NCBI GenBank assembly: GCA_020047875.1
Contig: JAIFNE010000124.1
Span: 1-7,147, forward strand
DNA length: 7,147 nt
Origin: Hydrogenophaga sp.
GTDB taxonomy: Bacteria; Pseudomonadota; Gammaproteobacteria; Burkholderiales; Burkholderiaceae_C
Reading direction: 5' to 3'
Position 1 is the stretch's first letter. Each line of letters opens with the position of its first letter. This document shows, piece by piece, positions 6,438 through 7,147 of the stretch. Below the pieces are notes generated by a model, which worked only from the letters and a program-made list of their open reading frames with translations, was not told the origin of the DNA and ran no database searches. Both the position numbers and the translations under genes were made by a program.

Positions 6438-6608
6438 CTATGCCGATGCCGCCTCGGCCCGTGCCTTTTTCACGTCGTGCACCTGCCAGAAGCCAAACGC
6501 GATGGCCGCCAGAACAATACCCTGCTCGATCCAGTTGCCCGTGGCGATTTCACTCCATGGCGTGGCTCGGCCAGCGCTGCCATTCCCATCCGGGTGGGTA
6601 ATGGACCT
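6438..6608 (-). pseudogene. C-terminal fragment of an unrecognised small membrane protein
   Basis: On the minus strand the frame from 6608 to a TAG at 6438 encodes 56 residues, with SEIATGNWIEQGIVLAAIAF (about 19-38) followed by GFWQVHDVKKARAEAASA. This looks like genuine protein: one hydrophobic helix (GIVLAAIAFGFW) followed by a Lys/Arg-bearing tail, with good codon use in this half. The frame has no ATG, GTG or TTG that could start it upstream of the helix. A TGA at 6609-6611 closes it upstream; beyond that TGA the same frame continues to an ATG at 6689 preceded by GAGAAGG. It may therefore be a gene broken by a nonsense mutation, a truncated remnant, or a frame read through the TGA. I do not recognise the family. 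Confidence 0.4.
6580..6604. repeat. Imperfect inverted repeat (5+4 bp stem, one bulge)
   Basis: On the plus strand CCATT-CCCA pairs with TGGG-T-AATGG around a six-base loop TCCGGG. It begins five bases beyond the in-frame TGA of the minus-strand frame. No T run follows on either strand, so it is not a standard terminator. Confidence 0.45.
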
Positions 6609-6658
6609 TCAAGGGCAACTCAAACAGCGGCCGTCAGGCGCCAAGTCCATGCAAAATC

Positions 6659-6675
6659 GGGCGGTGTTCCCGCCC
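6659..6675. repeat. GC-rich hairpin upstream of the acyltransferase-like gene
   Basis: GGGCGG (6659-6664) pairs with CCGCCC (6670-6675) across TGTTC. A-tracts flank it on the plus strand (AAAA before and after), so on the minus strand the hairpin is followed by ATTTT, like a minimal leftward terminator. There is no obvious leftward gene for it to end, and it could instead be an operator for the gene starting at 6729. Confidence 0.35.
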
Positions 6676-6728
6676 CGAAAAGTGCCCATGATCACCTTCT
6701 CCGCGCACGCCCAGCCGGCGGCGATCAC

Positions 6729-7147
6729 ATGAACCAGCGCCTGGACCGCATCGACCTGCTGCGCGCGCTCGCCATGGTGTGGATGACGGTCTACCACTTC
6801 AGCTTCGATCTGAACCACTTTGGCCTGATCGAGCAGAACTTTTACCGCGATCCGTTCTGGACTTGGCAGCGCACCGCCATCGTGAGCCTGTTTCTGTTCA
6901 CCGCTGGCCTGTCGCAGGCGGTGGCGGTGCACCAGGGCCAACGCTGGCCGCGCTTTTGGCGGCGCTGGGGCCAGGTGGCCGGCGCGGCCTTGCTGGTCAC
7001 GGCGGGCTCGCTGGTGATGTTTCCCAACAGCTTCATTTACTTTGGCGTGCTGCACGGCATTGCGGTGATGCTGATCGTGGTGCGGCTCACCGCCGGCTGG
7101 GGCATCTGGCTCTGGCCGCTGGGCGCGCTGGCCATTGGCGCCAAGTT
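6729..7147 (+). CDS. DUF1624 / heparan-alpha-glucosaminide N-acetyltransferase-like membrane protein (5' part)
   Basis: The frame is open to the window edge, giving 139 residues of an N-terminal part. MNQRLDRIDLLRALAMVWMT, then VYHFSFDLNHFGL, the second helix RTAIVSLFLFTAGLSQAV, and FIYFGVLHGIAVMLIVVRL match the DUF1624 / HGSNAT catalytic-domain pattern (RxDxLRGLA, YHFxFDL, FLFxxGxS, FGVLHxIA). These are multi-helix inner-membrane proteins related to acyltransferases that move acetyl groups across the membrane; the bacterial substrate is generally unknown. Four hydrophobic segments are visible before the edge. The ATG at 6729 is the family start, with only a weak purine stretch (GGCGGCG) upstream. 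It is the same strand as the kinase but 373 bases away, so probably separately transcribed. Confidence 0.85.
   Translation, partial: MNQRLDRIDLLRALAMVWMTVYHFSFDLNHFGLIEQNFYRDPFWTWQRTAIVSLFLFTAGLSQAVAVHQGQRWPRFWRRWGQVAGAALLVTAGSLVMFPNSFIYFGVLHGIAVMLIVVRLTAGWGIWLWPLGALAIGAK

Larger units (their letters stand above)
6356..6728. other. 373-base gap with a gene remnant and inverted repeats
   Basis: No intact gene is visible between the kinase and the acyltransferase-like gene. The stretch holds a minus-strand C-terminal protein fragment (6438-6608), an imperfect inverted repeat (6580-6604) and a GC-rich hairpin (6659-6675). The first 80 bases after the kinase hold only a short GGCCA/TGGCC dyad at 6381-6395. 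A plus-strand frame whose stop overlaps the next gene's ATG (ATGA at 6729-6732) has no protein-like features. Confidence 0.6.

Noticed and set aside
6322..6732. 136-codon plus-strand frame ending in an ATGA overlap with the DUF1624 start
   Set aside because: It starts inside the kinase gene, has low-complexity Ser/Pro/Arg-rich sequence, and runs antisense to the more protein-like minus-strand fragment.

Overview
The window looks like a chromosomal segment of a GC-rich betaproteobacterium, most likely of the family Comamonadaceae (Burkholderiales). This rests on strong G/C preference at third codon positions, the gene order ureD-ureA-hupE/ureJ-ureB-ureC, the style of the protein sequences, and a C/G-run palindromic element between ureB and ureC that resembles intergenic repeats I remember from that family. 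The genus cannot be fixed from the sequence.

Left part (1-4165, minus strand) is a urease cluster read right to left: ureD (urease-activation chaperone), a 313-base non-coding gap, ureA (gamma subunit), a hupE/ureJ membrane protein (probable nickel uptake), ureB (beta subunit) and ureC (catalytic alpha subunit). ureE, ureF and ureG would be expected beyond the left edge. The gap before ureA holds a near-consensus sigma-54 (-24/-12) promoter, a dyad resembling an NtrC site, and a cluster of TGGTGC half-sites. Together these suggest nitrogen-regulated transcription of the structural genes. A 20-codon leader ORF ends six bases before ureA. ureC carries two separate internal deletions, inferred at about 37 and 25 bases. 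Both fall in very conserved stretches and both shift the frame, so the gene as written cannot make a working alpha subunit although every active-site residue is still encoded somewhere. Restoring 62 bases gives exactly 573 codons, a normal ureC. This is either recent pseudogenisation or an assembly fault.

Middle part (4166-6355): a 177-base divergent spacer, then a plus-strand gene for a 670-residue soluble hybrid histidine kinase (two PAS domains, a DHp/ATPase core and a C-terminal receiver). It is head-to-head with ureD; nothing in the sequence proves that it controls urease.

Right part (6356-7147): 373 bases without an intact gene. They contain a minus-strand fragment that looks like the C-terminal end of a small membrane protein, and two inverted repeats. 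The 5' part of a plus-strand DUF1624 / heparan-alpha-glucosaminide N-acetyltransferase-like membrane protein follows and runs off the window.

I see no phage, CRISPR, tRNA, rRNA or insertion sequence, and no convincing new system. The most notable points are the double lesion in ureC, the sigma-54/NtrC-like control region, and the TGA-interrupted reading frame near 6609.
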